Assembly: GCF_016056375.1 (NCBI RefSeq)
Contig: NZ_JAEDAE010000001.1
Coordinates: 186,001-250,000, forward strand
Direction of reading: 5' to 3'
Length of the DNA: 64,000 bases
Origin: Hymenobacter negativus
GTDB taxonomy: Bacteria > Bacteroidota > Bacteroidia > Cytophagales > Hymenobacteraceae
The number at the start of each line of letters is the position of its first letter. The first letter of the stretch is position 1. The position numbers and the translations under genes are program-made. Below, one piece after another: positions 16,877-26,302 of the stretch. The notes under the pieces were generated by a model. That model was not told the origin of the DNA, ran no database searches, and saw only the letters and a list, made by a program, of their open reading frames with translations.

Positions 16877-19513
16877 ATGAACCCCGAACAAACCCGCCTC
16901 CAGGAAGCCAATGCTGGTACCAAACCCTGGCGCAAGTTCGGCCCCTACGTGGCCGACCGGCAGTGGGGCACCGTGCGCGAAGACTACAGCGCCAACGGCG
17001 ACGCATGGAACTTCACCACCCACGACCAGGCCCGTAGCCGCGCTTACCGCTGGGGCGAAGAAGCCCTGGCCGGCTTCTGCGACGACGAGCAACTCATTTG
17101 TTTCGGCCTAGGCCTCTGGAACGGGCAGGATGCCATTCTCAAGGAGCGGCTGTTTGGGCTGAGCGGGCCAGAAGGCAACCACGGCGAGGACGTGAAGGAG
17201 GTCTATTATTACCTCGATGCCACACCCACGCACTCCTACCAGCGGATGCTGTACAAGTACCCGCAGCACGCTTTCCCCTACGAGTGGCTGGTGACGGAAA
17301 ACGCCCGCCGCGACCGCATGAAGCCGGAATTTGAGTTGATGGACACGGCCATATTTCTCGAAAACAAGTACTTCGACGTATTTGTAGAGTATGCCAAGGC
17401 CGATGCCGAGGACGTGCTCATCCAGCTCACCATCGTCAACCGGGGCCCGGCCGAGGCCACGCTGCACCTGCTGCCGCAGCTCTGGTTTCGCAACACCTGG
17501 GCCTGGGGCGAGGATGCCTACCGGCCCCGCCTGGCCGCTACTGCCGATAACCACATTCACGCCGAGCACCGCGACCTGGGCGCTTTCACGCTGTATTGCG
17601 ACGAAGCGCCCGGTCTGCTTTTCTGTGAAAACGCTACCAACAACGGCCGGCTGCACAATGCCCCGTCCACGGAGCAGTTTTTCAAAGACGGCATCAACGA
17701 CTATCTGCTCCACGGCCAGGCCGGGGCCGTAAACCCCGCCCGCACCGGCACCAAAGCCGCCGCGCACTACGAGCTGGCCATCGCAGCGGGCGCTACCCGG
17801 GTGGTGCGCCTGCGCCTGGCCGCGCCCGACCTGAAAACTCCCTTCGTCGATTTCGACCAGACCCTGAAGCTGCGCCTGGCCGAAGCCGACCAGTTCTACC
17901 AGGCCCTGCAGTGCGACCTGCCCGGCGCCGACGCTCGCCTGGTGCAGCGGCAGGCCTTCGCCGGCATGCTCTGGAGCAAGCAGTTCTATTACTACGACGT
18001 GCCCCGCTGGCTGGCCGGCGACCCCGCCTTCCCGCCTCCGCCTTCTGAGCGCCTCGAAGGCCGCAACAGCACCGGCTGGGTGCACCTCAACAACCAGCAC
18101 ATCATCTCGATGCCCGATACCTGGGAATACCCCTGGTACGCGGCCTGGGACCTGGCGTTCCACTGCCTGCCGCTGGCCCAGCTCGACGCGCAGTTTGCCA
18201 AAGACCAGCTGCTGCTCCTGTGCCGCGACTGGTACATGCACCCCAACGGCCAGCTGCCCGCCTACGAGTGGAAGCTGAGCGACGTGAACCCGCCCGTGCA
18301 CGCCTATGCCACCTGGCGTGTGTTTAAAATGGACCAGAAGGCCCGCGGCGGCCACGGCGACGTGAAATTTCTGGAAACCATTTTCCACCGCCTGCTCCTC
18401 AACTTCACCTGGTGGGTGAACCGCAAGGACCGTGACGGCCGCAACATCTTCGAGGGTGGATTTTTGGGGTTGGATAACATTGGCGTGTTCGACCGCTCGG
18501 CCCCACTGCCCTTCGGTGGCTTCCTGGAGCAGGCCGACGGCACCGCCTGGGTGGCCATGTACGCGCTCAACATGATGCGCATTGCGTTGCAACTCAGCCA
18601 GACCAACCCAGTGTACCAGGACTTGGCCAGCAAGTTTTTCGAGCATTTCCTCTACATCGCCGAGGCCATGACCAACGTGGCCAACGAGCACATGGACCTC
18701 TGGGACGACGAGGACGAGTTCTACTACGATGCCCTGAACACGCCCGACCGCGGCCACGAACTGCTGAAAGTGCGCAGCCTCGTGGGCCTGATTCCCATGT
18801 TTGCGGTGGAGGTGATTGACGAGGATTTGCTAAAGGGCGCGCCGGAATTCTTGGCCCGCATGAACTGGTTTCTGGACAATCGGCCCGTATTGGCATCGCT
18901 GGTTTCGCGCTGGCAGGAGCCCGGCAAAGGGGCGCGACACCTGCTCTCGCTGCTGCGCGGCCACCGCGTGAAGCGCCTGCTGGCGAGGATGCTGGACGAA
19001 GCTGAATTTCTCTCGCCCTACGGCGTGCGCAGCCTCTCGCGCTACCACCTGGAGCACCCGTTCATCTTCCGGGGCACCGAAACCCAGTTCACCGTCAACT
19101 ACGAGCCGGCCGAGTCGCAAACCAGCCTTTTCGGCGGCAATAGCAATTGGCGCGGCCCCGTGTGGATGCCCATGAACTTCCTGCTCATCGAGTCGCTGCA
19201 ACGCTTTCACCACTACTACGGCGACGATTTCAAAGTAGAATACCCCACCAATTCCGGCAAAACGGTAACGCTGCTCGAAGTGGCCGATGCCCTCACCACG
19301 CGCCTTACCCAGCTATTCCTGCGCGACCCTGAAACTGGCCGCCGCGCCTGCTTCGGCGACGACAAACAGCTGCAAAACGACCCCAATTTCCGCGACTATC
19401 TCTGGTTCCACGAATATTTCCACGGCGACAACGGCCACGGCCTCGGCGCCAGCCACCAAACGGGCTGGACCGGACTGATTGCCAAGCTGCTGCAGCCGAG
19501 AATCGGGGTGTAG
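16877..19513 (+). CDS. GH63-type glucosidase (MGH1-like glycoside hydrolase)
   Basis: This 878-residue protein has the layout of bacterial relatives of mannosyl-oligosaccharide glucosidase. An N-terminal beta-sandwich (about residues 30-330) is followed by a C-terminal (alpha/alpha)6 barrel with segments typical of the family (WEYPWYAAWDLAFHCLPL, GQLPAYEWKLSDVNPPVHAYA, GGNSNWRGPVWMPMNFLL). The acidic residues in these segments are the likely catalytic and substrate-binding groups. I see no signal peptide, so the enzyme is probably cytoplasmic. It follows the SDR gene with no gap other than the repeat and probably shares its transcript. The natural substrate is unknown; glucosylglycerate- or mannosylglycerate-type compounds are known for related enzymes. 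Confidence 0.87.
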   Translation: MNPEQTRLQEANAGTKPWRKFGPYVADRQWGTVREDYSANGDAWNFTTHDQARSRAYRWGEEALAGFCDDEQLICFGLGLWNGQDAILKERLFGLSGPEGNHGEDVKEVYYYLDATPTHSYQRMLYKYPQHAFPYEWLVTENARRDRMKPEFELMDTAIFLENKYFDVFVEYAKADAEDVLIQLTIVNRGPAEATLHLLPQLWFRNTWAWGEDAYRPRLAATADNHIHAEHRDLGAFTLYCDEAPGLLFCENATNNGRLHNAPSTEQFFKDGINDYLLHGQAGAVNPARTGTKAAAHYELAIAAGATRVVRLRLAAPDLKTPFVDFDQTLKLRLAEADQFYQALQCDLPGADARLVQRQAFAGMLWSKQFYYYDVPRWLAGDPAFPPPPSERLEGRNSTGWVHLNNQHIISMPDTWEYPWYAAWDLAFHCLPLAQLDAQFAKDQLLLLCRDWYMHPNGQLPAYEWKLSDVNPPVHAYATWRVFKMDQKARGGHGDVKFLETIFHRLLLNFTWWVNRKDRDGRNIFEGGFLGLDNIGVFDRSAPLPFGGFLEQADGTAWVAMYALNMMRIALQLSQTNPVYQDLASKFFEHFLYIAEAMTNVANEHMDLWDDEDEFYYDALNTPDRGHELLKVRSLVGLIPMFAVEVIDEDLLKGAPEFLARMNWFLDNRPVLASLVSRWQEPGKGARHLLSLLRGHRVKRLLARMLDEAEFLSPYGVRSLSRYHLEHPFIFRGTETQFTVNYEPAESQTSLFGGNSNWRGPVWMPMNFLLIESLQRFHHYYGDDFKVEYPTNSGKTVTLLEVADALTTRLTQLFLRDPETGRRACFGDDKQLQNDPNFRDYLWFHEYFHGDNGHGLGASHQTGWTGLIAKLLQPRIGV

Positions 19514-19518
19514 CTGCC

Positions 19519-19596
19519 TGTCATGCTGAGCGCAGCGAAGCATCTGACTTGCTCTCATCGGATAAATCCAGATGCTTCGCTGCGCTCAGCATGACA
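19519..19596. repeat. REPIN-like inverted repeat, family A, copy A2
   Basis: The arms are perfect 28-nt inverted copies (19519-19546 and 19569-19596), beginning TGTCATGCTGAGCGCAGC, with a 22-nt spacer. It starts 6 nt after the glucosidase stop codon. Confidence 0.92.
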
Positions 19597-19627
19597 AGCT
19601 CACTTCACCAAATCTAACCCAAAGCCC

Positions 19628-20254
19628 ATGCCCATCCCCACCCCCTGGCTAGACGCCACCACGCCCATCCGCAACGGAATGGTGCACTGGCCCGATAACG
19701 CCCCCGTCCACGTCAAAAAGACGCTCAGCATCGCTGCCGGCGCGGCGGCCAACGTCACTGAAGTGTCGATGAGCGCCCACACCGGCACCCACGTCGATGC
19801 CCCGCTGCACTTTACCGCCAATGCCGGCGACAGCACCACGTTAGATTTGGCCCAACTTATTGGCCCGGCCCGGGTGGTAGCCATCGCCGACCCCAAAAGC
19901 ATCAGCCTGGCCGAAGTGCAACGCCTGGAAATTGAGCCCGGCGCCCGCCTGTTGTTCCGCACCCGCATGTCGGATTCGGAGTGGAGCACCATGCCGTTTC
20001 AGCCCGATTTTGTGGCCCTGGACGGTGACGCAGCCATTTTCCTGCGCGATGCGGGCGTGGTCTGCGTCGGAGTCGACTACTTGTCGGTGGGAAAAGCCGA
20101 CGCCCACCACGCCCTGCTCGATGCCGGTATCTGTGTGATTGAGGGATTGGCTTTGCAGCACATTGCGCCCGGCGACTACGAAATGCTGTGCCTGCCGCTG
20201 AAAATTGTGGACAGCGACGGCGCGCCCGCCCGGGTGCTGCTGCGCCCTCAGTAA
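19628..20254 (+). CDS. Cyclase-family metal hydrolase (kynurenine formamidase-like)
   Basis: This 208-residue member of the cyclase family includes bacterial arylformamidase KynB. The metal-binding signature is present (SAHTGTHVDAPLHF), as are a later conserved segment (FLRDAGVVCVGVDYLSVG) and a conserved Glu region (VIEGLALQHI). The length matches KynB. There are no other kynurenine-pathway genes nearby, so the substrate is open: formylkynurenine, another N-formyl or cyclic amide, or an isatin-like compound. The gene follows the glucosidase in the same direction, separated by repeat A2. Confidence 0.85.
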   Translation: MPIPTPWLDATTPIRNGMVHWPDNAPVHVKKTLSIAAGAAANVTEVSMSAHTGTHVDAPLHFTANAGDSTTLDLAQLIGPARVVAIADPKSISLAEVQRLEIEPGARLLFRTRMSDSEWSTMPFQPDFVALDGDAAIFLRDAGVVCVGVDYLSVGKADAHHALLDAGICVIEGLALQHIAPGDYEMLCLPLKIVDSDGAPARVLLRPQ

Positions 20255-20404
20255 CAGCCCGCAACAAACCGGAGTGCTGCTGCTCGGTTTCCAGGACCGG
20301 GCAGGATAATACAAATCGAAGCAGCCTGGCTTCTTATTTGACGTATACGGCTTGCCGCCGGCTCCCGGGCCGTGCGGCTTTGTCTATTCAGGGTACTCCA
20401 TACT

Positions 20405-20887
20405 ATGTTTTTGCGCACCTTCTGGCTTTGCGGAGCCGTTGCCGGTTTGCTGGCACTACTTGGGCCGGCGCACGCCCGCCAAACGCCGAACAATGACGGC
20501 TTTCAGCGCCGCAACGGCCAGATGCAGGTAATCCGCAATGGCCAGCCCCGCCCCATGACCCGCGACGCCCACCTGCCCACCGGCGCCACCGTCACCAAAG
20601 ACGGCTTCGTGGTGAGCCCCACCGGCCAGCGCATCGAGCTGCGCGAGGGCCAGGGTTGCGACCTGCGCGGCCGTCCCGTGGCCGTGCGTACCGCCGCCAA
20701 TGGAGCCTTGGCGCTGGGCGCGCGCCCGATGCCGGTATCCGTTCGCAGTGCCCGCCCCGTGCCTGCGCCTTCGTTGCTGGAACAATTGTTTGGCCCGGAT
20801 GATGACGAAGGCAAAGGAAAATTCAAATTTAAAAAGCACAAAAAACACCACGGCAAGGGCCATGGCCGGGGCAGGGGCGACGACTAG
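20405..20887 (+). CDS. Small exported protein, DUF6799-like
   Basis: The 160-residue product has a signal peptide (FWLCGAVAGLLALLGPAHARQ). The central part has two short repeats of the form xxGxxxVxxDGxVVxPxGxxIxLxEGQ (ATVTKDGFVVSPTGQRIELREGQ), resembling a small domain common in Hymenobacter exported proteins that I believe is DUF6799. The C terminus is strongly basic (KGKFKFKKHKKHHGKGHGRG). An upstream ATG at 20372 is in frame, but the signal peptide fits the start at 20405. Function is unknown. The next gene starts 27 nt downstream, so the two may be co-transcribed. Confidence 0.6.
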   Translation: MFLRTFWLCGAVAGLLALLGPAHARQTPNNDGFQRRNGQMQVIRNGQPRPMTRDAHLPTGATVTKDGFVVSPTGQRIELREGQGCDLRGRPVAVRTAANGALALGARPMPVSVRSARPVPAPSLLEQLFGPDDDEGKGKFKFKKHKKHHGKGHGRGRGDD

Positions 20888-20913
20888 CGGCCGGCCGCGT
20901 ATTTCAGTAGTTC

Positions 20914-23010
20914 ATGGTTCATTATTTTCTCGCGTCTCCTTTCCCTGATGCGGCCCGCGCCGGGCAGTTTGCCGCCGTGCAAGCCGCGCTGCAGGCCGAG
21001 GCAGGCCCCGATACCTTGCTACTGGGCAACCTGGTGTTGGCCGATGGCACCGCCCCGCTCGATGCGGTGGTGGTGCGCCCGCACAGTATTACCCTGCTGA
21101 TATTGGCGCCCCGTGGTGGCCGGCTCAGTATTCCTGCCCTGGGCTATGGCCGCTGGCTACTCGATGGCACGCCCGTGCCTCGTTCCGAGGATTTTGACAA
21201 TCCCTTTGAGCAGTTTCGGGAGCAGAAAGCCGCGCTGGCCGCCTGGCTGCAGCCGCGTTTCACGCCTGAGCAGGCCGATTTGAGTGGGATTTCTGGGTTA
21301 GTGCTGTTCGAAGCGCCCGTTGAATTTAGTGCCGATGCGGAAGCTGCTTTGGAAGAAGCTCCGGCCGGCTTCCGAATAAATACCGTGGTCGAATTGCCAA
21401 TCTGCTTGCGGAGTTTGGCGACCCCTGAAATCAACCTCACCGCCAACGATATTGCCGAGTGGACCGCCGAATGGGCCGCCTTCGTAGCCGCGCCGGCTGC
21501 CGGTGCGCCACCCGGCGCGCAGGCCCGTGCCACCGCCAATACCACCAGCGCCAGCCGCTTCCTGGGCCAGAAGGCCCGCGCCCTCTGGGGCTGGCTCGGG
21601 GCCAACGACGTGCCCGACGACGACCTGCCCTACGGCTACGCCAATACCCTCAGCGCCCGCAACGAGGAAAAACAGCAGCTCGAAGACCTGCGCCGGCAAA
21701 TGCAGGCCGACCTCAACACCCAGCTCCGGGCCCTGGAAGCCCGCGAAGCTGAGCGTGAGCGCAGCATTACTCAGCTCCGCGCCGAGCTGGCCCAAGCCCC
21801 GCCCGTAGCGGCCGAAGCCACCGCCCTCGTCTCGCGCCTCGGGGCCGAAACCCGCGAAAAAGCCGCCCTCGAAGCCGAAATGCAAGCCTCCCGCGATGAG
21901 CTGGCTGCCCGCAATCAGGAGCTGGATGCCAAGATTCAGCAGCTCAGCCAACTCATCGGGCAGCTAAGTGCCAATCCGGCCGCTATTTCGCCGGCTGCCG
22001 CCCCGCCGATAACGGCCCCACTTCCGCCAACAAATCCCGTTGCCCCGCCCGCCCCGGCAGCTTCATCAGTTGCTAAAAGCAAGCCCGTCGCTGCTGCCTC
22101 TACTTCCTCTGGTGTTATCGAATCTGACGCGCTTTGTGCCGAACCCGTAGAAAGGGGGCCAGATTCGGCAGGAGTTAGCTCCTCGGCAACTGCTACTGCA
22201 AAGCCAGATGCCGAAGCATCACCACGGGTTCTCGCGCGCTCCAACCGCCTTGAGCACCTGCGCGCCCGTGCGCAGGCGGTCGCCGCTACGCTGCGGCCCC
22301 GGCTACGGCAGGCGCGGGAGTGGGGGCAGGCCCAGCCCCGTGCCGTGCTGGCGGCGGCCACCGCGGCCGTGCTCAGCCTGGGCATTTGGGGGCTGAGTCA
22401 TGTTGGCAGCACGCCGCCCGTTCCTTTCCAGAAAAATGGCCTTTGGGGCTACGCCGATGCCAGCGGCCAGCCCGTAATCCCGGCGCAGTTCACAGCTGCC
22501 AGCCCGTTTGAGAAAGGGCAGGCCGTGGTGGCGAAAAACGGCGCGTATGGGTTCGTGGATGAAAAGGGCAAGGAAATAATCCCCGCCTCCTACGATGCCC
22601 TCAATCCCTACGCTGGCGACTACGCCCGCGCCCGGGTGGGCGATGCTTACACGTTCATCGACGAAGAAGGCCAGGAATTTGACCATTATTATTTCAACGC
22701 CCTCGACTTCGCCGAAGGCCATGCCGCCGTACTCGACCACCGCGGCTGGCACTACATCAGCGGCCCCGACGAGCCCGATACGCCGCCCGTCATCTTCAAA
22801 GAAGCCTACTCCTTTGCCGGCGGTCTGGCCCGCGTGAAGCTCACCGATGGCTACACCTTTATCACCCCTGATTACCTCACCGACCCCGCCCGAGGCACCA
22901 AGCCTTTCGGCCGCTACCAGCAGGCTTCCGATTTTGTCGATGGCAAAGCCCGGGTGAAGCAAGGAGGCCGCAGCTTTAGTATTAATAAGCACGGCGAAGA
23001 AGTGAGGTGA
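20914..23010 (+). CDS. NERD-like / coiled-coil / membrane / WG-repeat protein
   Basis: This 698-residue multidomain protein of unknown role has an N-terminal region (about 1-115) resembling a nuclease-related NERD fold (LLGNLVLADGTAPLDAVVVRP ... W-LDG ... NPFEQFREQ). The usual E-x-K catalytic pair after the Asp strand is replaced by LAPRGG, so activity is doubtful. About residues 248-353 form a Glu/Arg/Leu-rich coiled coil. A Pro/Ala linker follows, then one transmembrane helix (about 476-497, AVLAAATAAVLSLGIWGLSHV). The C-terminal 200 residues are WG-type repeats (KNGLWGYADASGQPVIPAQF, KNGAYGFVDEKGKEIIPASY). Topology (cytoplasmic NERD, external WG repeats) is inferred. Confidence 0.7.
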   Translation: MVHYFLASPFPDAARAGQFAAVQAALQAEAGPDTLLLGNLVLADGTAPLDAVVVRPHSITLLILAPRGGRLSIPALGYGRWLLDGTPVPRSEDFDNPFEQFREQKAALAAWLQPRFTPEQADLSGISGLVLFEAPVEFSADAEAALEEAPAGFRINTVVELPICLRSLATPEINLTANDIAEWTAEWAAFVAAPAAGAPPGAQARATANTTSASRFLGQKARALWGWLGANDVPDDDLPYGYANTLSARNEEKQQLEDLRRQMQADLNTQLRALEAREAERERSITQLRAELAQAPPVAAEATALVSRLGAETREKAALEAEMQASRDELAARNQELDAKIQQLSQLIGQLSANPAAISPAAAPPITAPLPPTNPVAPPAPAASSVAKSKPVAAASTSSGVIESDALCAEPVERGPDSAGVSSSATATAKPDAEASPRVLARSNRLEHLRARAQAVAATLRPRLRQAREWGQAQPRAVLAAATAAVLSLGIWGLSHVGSTPPVPFQKNGLWGYADASGQPVIPAQFTAASPFEKGQAVVAKNGAYGFVDEKGKEIIPASYDALNPYAGDYARARVGDAYTFIDEEGQEFDHYYFNALDFAEGHAAVLDHRGWHYISGPDEPDTPPVIFKEAYSFAGGLARVKLTDGYTFITPDYLTDPARGTKPFGRYQQASDFVDGKARVKQGGRSFSINKHGEEVR

Positions 23011-23040
23011 CGTAAATGCTCCCACCGCAGGTAAAATATT

Positions 23041-23080
23041 CAGGCGCAGGCAAGCTACATTGGTGGCTCGCCTGCGCCTG
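23041..23080 (+). terminator. Hairpin after the WG-repeat gene
   Basis: A perfect 11-bp stem CAGGCGCAGGC/GCCTGCGCCTG has a further inner AGC/GCT pairing. No U-run follows directly, so it is either a weak terminator or an mRNA-stabilising hairpin. Confidence 0.5.
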
Positions 23081-23220
23081 ATTACTTTAGGTAGATTTTT
23101 TGGATGAAATAGTTGGTTGAATGTGAGTGAGTTTAAAAATATTTCTCTCGGAAACGATTGTGGAATTATTCCATATCCTGCAAAACCCTTAGCTTGCACC
23201 CCGCTTAACAATAAGGTAAC

Positions 23221-24693
23221 ATGGAAGTTCAAACATTGAAGTATCCGGCCATTCGTAACTACGTGGCTGGCCAGTCGGTAGAAAGTGCCTCTACGCCCAC
23301 CATGGACGTATTTAGCCCCCTTAGCGGGCAGTTGATTTCCACCTTGCCGCTTAGCAACGCCGCCGCGCTCGACGCCGCCGTACAGGCCGCCAAAGCCGCT
23401 TTTCCCTCGTGGTCGGCCACGCCGATTAAGGAGCGGGTGCAAATTTTTTATCGCTATAAGACGCTGTTGGAGCGTGACATGAAAGCCCTCGCCGACCTCG
23501 TGCGCGAGGAAAACGGCAAGACCTACGACGAAGCCCGTGCCGAAGTCGAAAAAGCCATCGAACTGACCGAGTTTGCCTGCTCCATGCCGCAGCTCATTCA
23601 GGGCGAATTTCTGGAGGTGAGCAAGGGCGTGGAAGCCCGCGCCGAACGCAAGCCGCTGGGCGTGGTGGCCAGCATCGCCCCGTTCAATTTCCCCAACATG
23701 GTTCCCCACTGGACCATCCCGAATGCCATCGTGCTGGGCAACACCATGATTCTGAAGCCCTCGGAGCAAGTGCCACTCAGCGCCGTCAAAATCGCCGAGC
23801 TGCTGAAGGAAGCCGGCCTGCCCGATGGCGTACTCAACATCGTGAACGGCGACAAGGAAATTGTGGAAGCCATCTGCGACCATCCCGAAATCCAGGCCGT
23901 GAGCTTCGTGGGTTCCACCAAGATTGCCAAAGTGGTGTACATCCGCGCCACCAGCAACCTCAAGCGCTGCGTTGCCCTCGGCGGCGCCAAAAACCACCTC
24001 ATGGTGCTGCCCGACGCCCACCCCGAGATGACGGCCTCGAATGTGGCCGCCAGCATGAGCGGTTGCGCGGGCCAGCGCTGCATGGCCGGCTCCACCATGG
24101 TAGGAGTGGGGGCTGTGGATGGCATCGTGGCTAAAATTGTGGAAGAAGCCAAAAAGATTGTGGCCGGCCAGAACCTCGGCTCCGTCATCAGCAAAGAAGC
24201 CAAGGAGCGCATCGAAAAGCACATCAGCGAAGCCGAAGCGGCCGGCGCCAAGGTGCTGCTCGACGGCCGCAACGCCGTGGTGCCCGGCCACGAAGACGGC
24301 TACTACGTGGGCGCCACCGTCATCGACCACGTGACGCCCGACATGCGCATTGCCCAGGAAGAAGTCTTCGGCCCGGTGCTCGCCATCATGCGCACCAACA
24401 CCCTGGACGAGGCCCTGGCCATCGAAAACGCCAACCCCTACGGCAACGCCGCCGCCGTGTTCACGAGCAGCGGCAGCAGCGCCCGCTATGTGATGGACCA
24501 CGCCAACGCCGGCATGATTGGCGTGAACATCGGCGTGCCCGTGCCCCGCGAGCCCTTCTCCTTCGGCGGCTGGAACGAGTCGAAATTCGGCGCCTGCGAC
24601 ATCACCGGCAAAAGCTCGATTGAGTTCTGGACGCAACTCAAGAAGACCACGACCAAGTGGAACCCGGAGTCGAGGGTGAACTGGATGAGCTAG
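23221..24693 (+). CDS. mmsA: CoA-acylating methylmalonate-semialdehyde dehydrogenase
   Basis: This 490-residue aldehyde dehydrogenase has MMSDH-type signatures: GGAKNHLMVLPDAHPEMTASN and the active-site segment GCAGQRCMAGS, with catalytic Cys287. The early conserved motif APFNFPNMVPHWTIPNAI is also present. The enzyme converts malonate or methylmalonate semialdehyde with CoA and NAD to acetyl- or propionyl-CoA. As the first gene of the pyrimidine cluster it would serve as the last step, after the adjacent aminotransferase. A repeat of family F separates it from that gene. Confidence 0.93.
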   Translation: MEVQTLKYPAIRNYVAGQSVESASTPTMDVFSPLSGQLISTLPLSNAAALDAAVQAAKAAFPSWSATPIKERVQIFYRYKTLLERDMKALADLVREENGKTYDEARAEVEKAIELTEFACSMPQLIQGEFLEVSKGVEARAERKPLGVVASIAPFNFPNMVPHWTIPNAIVLGNTMILKPSEQVPLSAVKIAELLKEAGLPDGVLNIVNGDKEIVEAICDHPEIQAVSFVGSTKIAKVVYIRATSNLKRCVALGGAKNHLMVLPDAHPEMTASNVAASMSGCAGQRCMAGSTMVGVGAVDGIVAKIVEEAKKIVAGQNLGSVISKEAKERIEKHISEAEAAGAKVLLDGRNAVVPGHEDGYYVGATVIDHVTPDMRIAQEEVFGPVLAIMRTNTLDEALAIENANPYGNAAAVFTSSGSSARYVMDHANAGMIGVNIGVPVPREPFSFGGWNESKFGACDITGKSSIEFWTQLKKTTTKWNPESRVNWMS

Positions 24694-24702
24694 TTTGGAT
24701 TG

Positions 24703-24789
24703 AGCTGTTAGCCTTTAGCTGATAGCTATTAGCCCCTAATAATTACAACGATACAAAAGCTAATAGCTAACAGCTAAAGGCTAACAGCT
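24703..24789. repeat. REPIN-like inverted repeat, family F
   Basis: The 31-nt arms (24703-24733 and 24759-24789) differ at one base and contain AGCTGTTAGCCTTTAGCT. A short self-hairpin lies within each arm. It fills most of the mmsA/aminotransferase gap and ends 6 nt before the ATG. Confidence 0.88.
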
Positions 24790-24795
24790 AAGTAA

Positions 24796-26148
24796 ATGGA
24801 AACCACCTTCGCCACCGACAAAGACCAAATCCTGCACGATAACCTCGACCACACGCTCTTCTCGTGGTCCAAGCAAACGGGCCTGAACCCCATCAACGCC
24901 GAGCGCGCCGAGGGCGTGTACGTGTACGACCGCGACGGCAAGCGCTACATCGACTTTTCGGCCCAGCTCATGAACGTGAACATCGGCCACGGCGACCAGC
25001 GCGTTACCGAGGCCGTGGCCGCCCAGATGCGCGAGCTCAGCTACGTGTACCCCGGCATGATTACCAAGGCCCGCGGCGACCTCGGCCGCCGGCTGGCTGA
25101 AATCACGGCTCCCAACCTCACCAAGGCGTTTTTCACGCTGGGCGGGGCCGAGGCCATCGAAAATGCCATCAAGCTGGCGCGGGTGTACACCGGTCGCCAC
25201 AAGATTGTGTCGCTGTACCAGTCGTTTCACGGGGCCAGCTACGGCGCCATGAGCGTGGGCGGCGACCCCCGCAAATTTGCCGTGGATAGCCAAGCCATGC
25301 CCAGCACCATCCACGTCGAAAATCCGTTTTTCTACCGCTGCCCCTGGCACTCCGAAACGCCCGAGCAGTGCGCCCAGCGCGCCGCCGATGCCATGGAGCG
25401 CATCATTGGCTACGAAAACCCCGGCAGCGTGGCCGCCATCGTGCTCGAAGGCGAGTCGGGTACGTCCGGCTGCATCAAATATCCTCCCGGCTACTGGACG
25501 CGCATTCGTGAAATCTGCGACAAGCACGGCATCCTGCTTATTGCCGATGAGGTGATGTCGGGTTTCGGCCGCACCGGCAAGTGGTTCGGTTCCGACCACC
25601 ACAATGTCAAAGTTGACATCATGTGCATGGCCAAAGGCATCACTGCCGGCTACCTGCCCCTGGGTGCCGTGATGGTGGATGAGAAAATTGCCAAATCCTT
25701 CGACGACAAGCCGCTGCCACTCGGCCTCACGTACTCGGCCCACCCGGTTTCGTGCGCCGCCGCTGTGGCCGTGCTCGATATCTACGAGACGGACAACCTG
25801 CTCGAAAACACCGTGGAAATGGGCAAATACATGGACGAGCAAGTGGCCCAGCTCATGCACCTCCACCCCAGCATCGGCGACTGGCGCAACACCGGCCTCT
25901 TCGGCTGCCTGGAGCTGGTGAAAAACCGCGAAACCAAAGAGCCCATGGCCCCCTGGAACGCCACACCCGCCCAAATGGACATCATGAACCAGGTAGCCGC
26001 CAAAATCCGCGAGCTGGGCATGTACACCTTCGTGCGCTGGAACTACATCTTCATCTGCCCCCCGCTGAGCATCAACAAGGAGGAGATTGACGAGGGCTTG
26101 GCCATTATCAGCGAGGCCATTAGCATTGCGGATAAATACGTGTACTAA
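24796..26148 (+). CDS. Class III aminotransferase, probably beta-alanine/3-aminoisobutyrate transaminase
   Basis: This 450-residue PLP enzyme has the PLP-pocket motif (LLIADEVMSGFGRTGKWFG) and the Schiff-base Lys280 in MCMAKGITAGYLPLG. Other class III signatures are GGAEAIENAIKLAR and SYHGASYG-like YQSFHGASYGAMS. Context gives the substrate: it lies between the semialdehyde dehydrogenase and dihydropyrimidinase genes, where removal of the amino group from beta-alanine and 3-aminoisobutyrate is needed. Known omega-amino acid:pyruvate aminotransferases have this length. Sequence alone cannot exclude other omega-amino acids. Confidence 0.9.
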   Translation: METTFATDKDQILHDNLDHTLFSWSKQTGLNPINAERAEGVYVYDRDGKRYIDFSAQLMNVNIGHGDQRVTEAVAAQMRELSYVYPGMITKARGDLGRRLAEITAPNLTKAFFTLGGAEAIENAIKLARVYTGRHKIVSLYQSFHGASYGAMSVGGDPRKFAVDSQAMPSTIHVENPFFYRCPWHSETPEQCAQRAADAMERIIGYENPGSVAAIVLEGESGTSGCIKYPPGYWTRIREICDKHGILLIADEVMSGFGRTGKWFGSDHHNVKVDIMCMAKGITAGYLPLGAVMVDEKIAKSFDDKPLPLGLTYSAHPVSCAAAVAVLDIYETDNLLENTVEMGKYMDEQVAQLMHLHPSIGDWRNTGLFGCLELVKNRETKEPMAPWNATPAQMDIMNQVAAKIRELGMYTFVRWNYIFICPPLSINKEEIDEGLAIISEAISIADKYVY

Positions 26149-26163
26149 CTGCCCTCGCCTAAT

Positions 26164-26287
26164 CTCACCCCCGACCCCTCTCCTTGGGGAGAGGGGAGCC
26201 TGCCGATTTTATAAGACTGCAATAAATTCAAACTGCATTCCCGCGCCGCCGTAGCTCACCTCTCCTGGGGAGAGGGCTGGGGGTGAG
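26164..26287. repeat. REPIN-like inverted repeat, family D, copy D1
   Basis: The left arm 26164-26200 and right arm 26254-26287 begin and end CTCACCCCC/GGGGGTGAG. The left arm contains a perfect 9-bp self-hairpin CCCCTCTCC/GGAGAGGGG, the same core as the copy inside the permease gene at 9443. The 53-nt spacer is AT-rich. Confidence 0.88.
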
Positions 26288-26302
26288 GTTTCACGCCACA
26301 AC

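Noticed and set aside
17108..18757. Minus-strand frame of 549 codons opposite the glucosidase
   Set aside because: It is antisense to a conserved gene and has no recognisable motif.
22303..24636. Long minus-strand reading frame of 777 codons
   Set aside because: It is antisense to the WG-repeat gene and mmsA; composition reflects high-GC third positions and no domain is visible.
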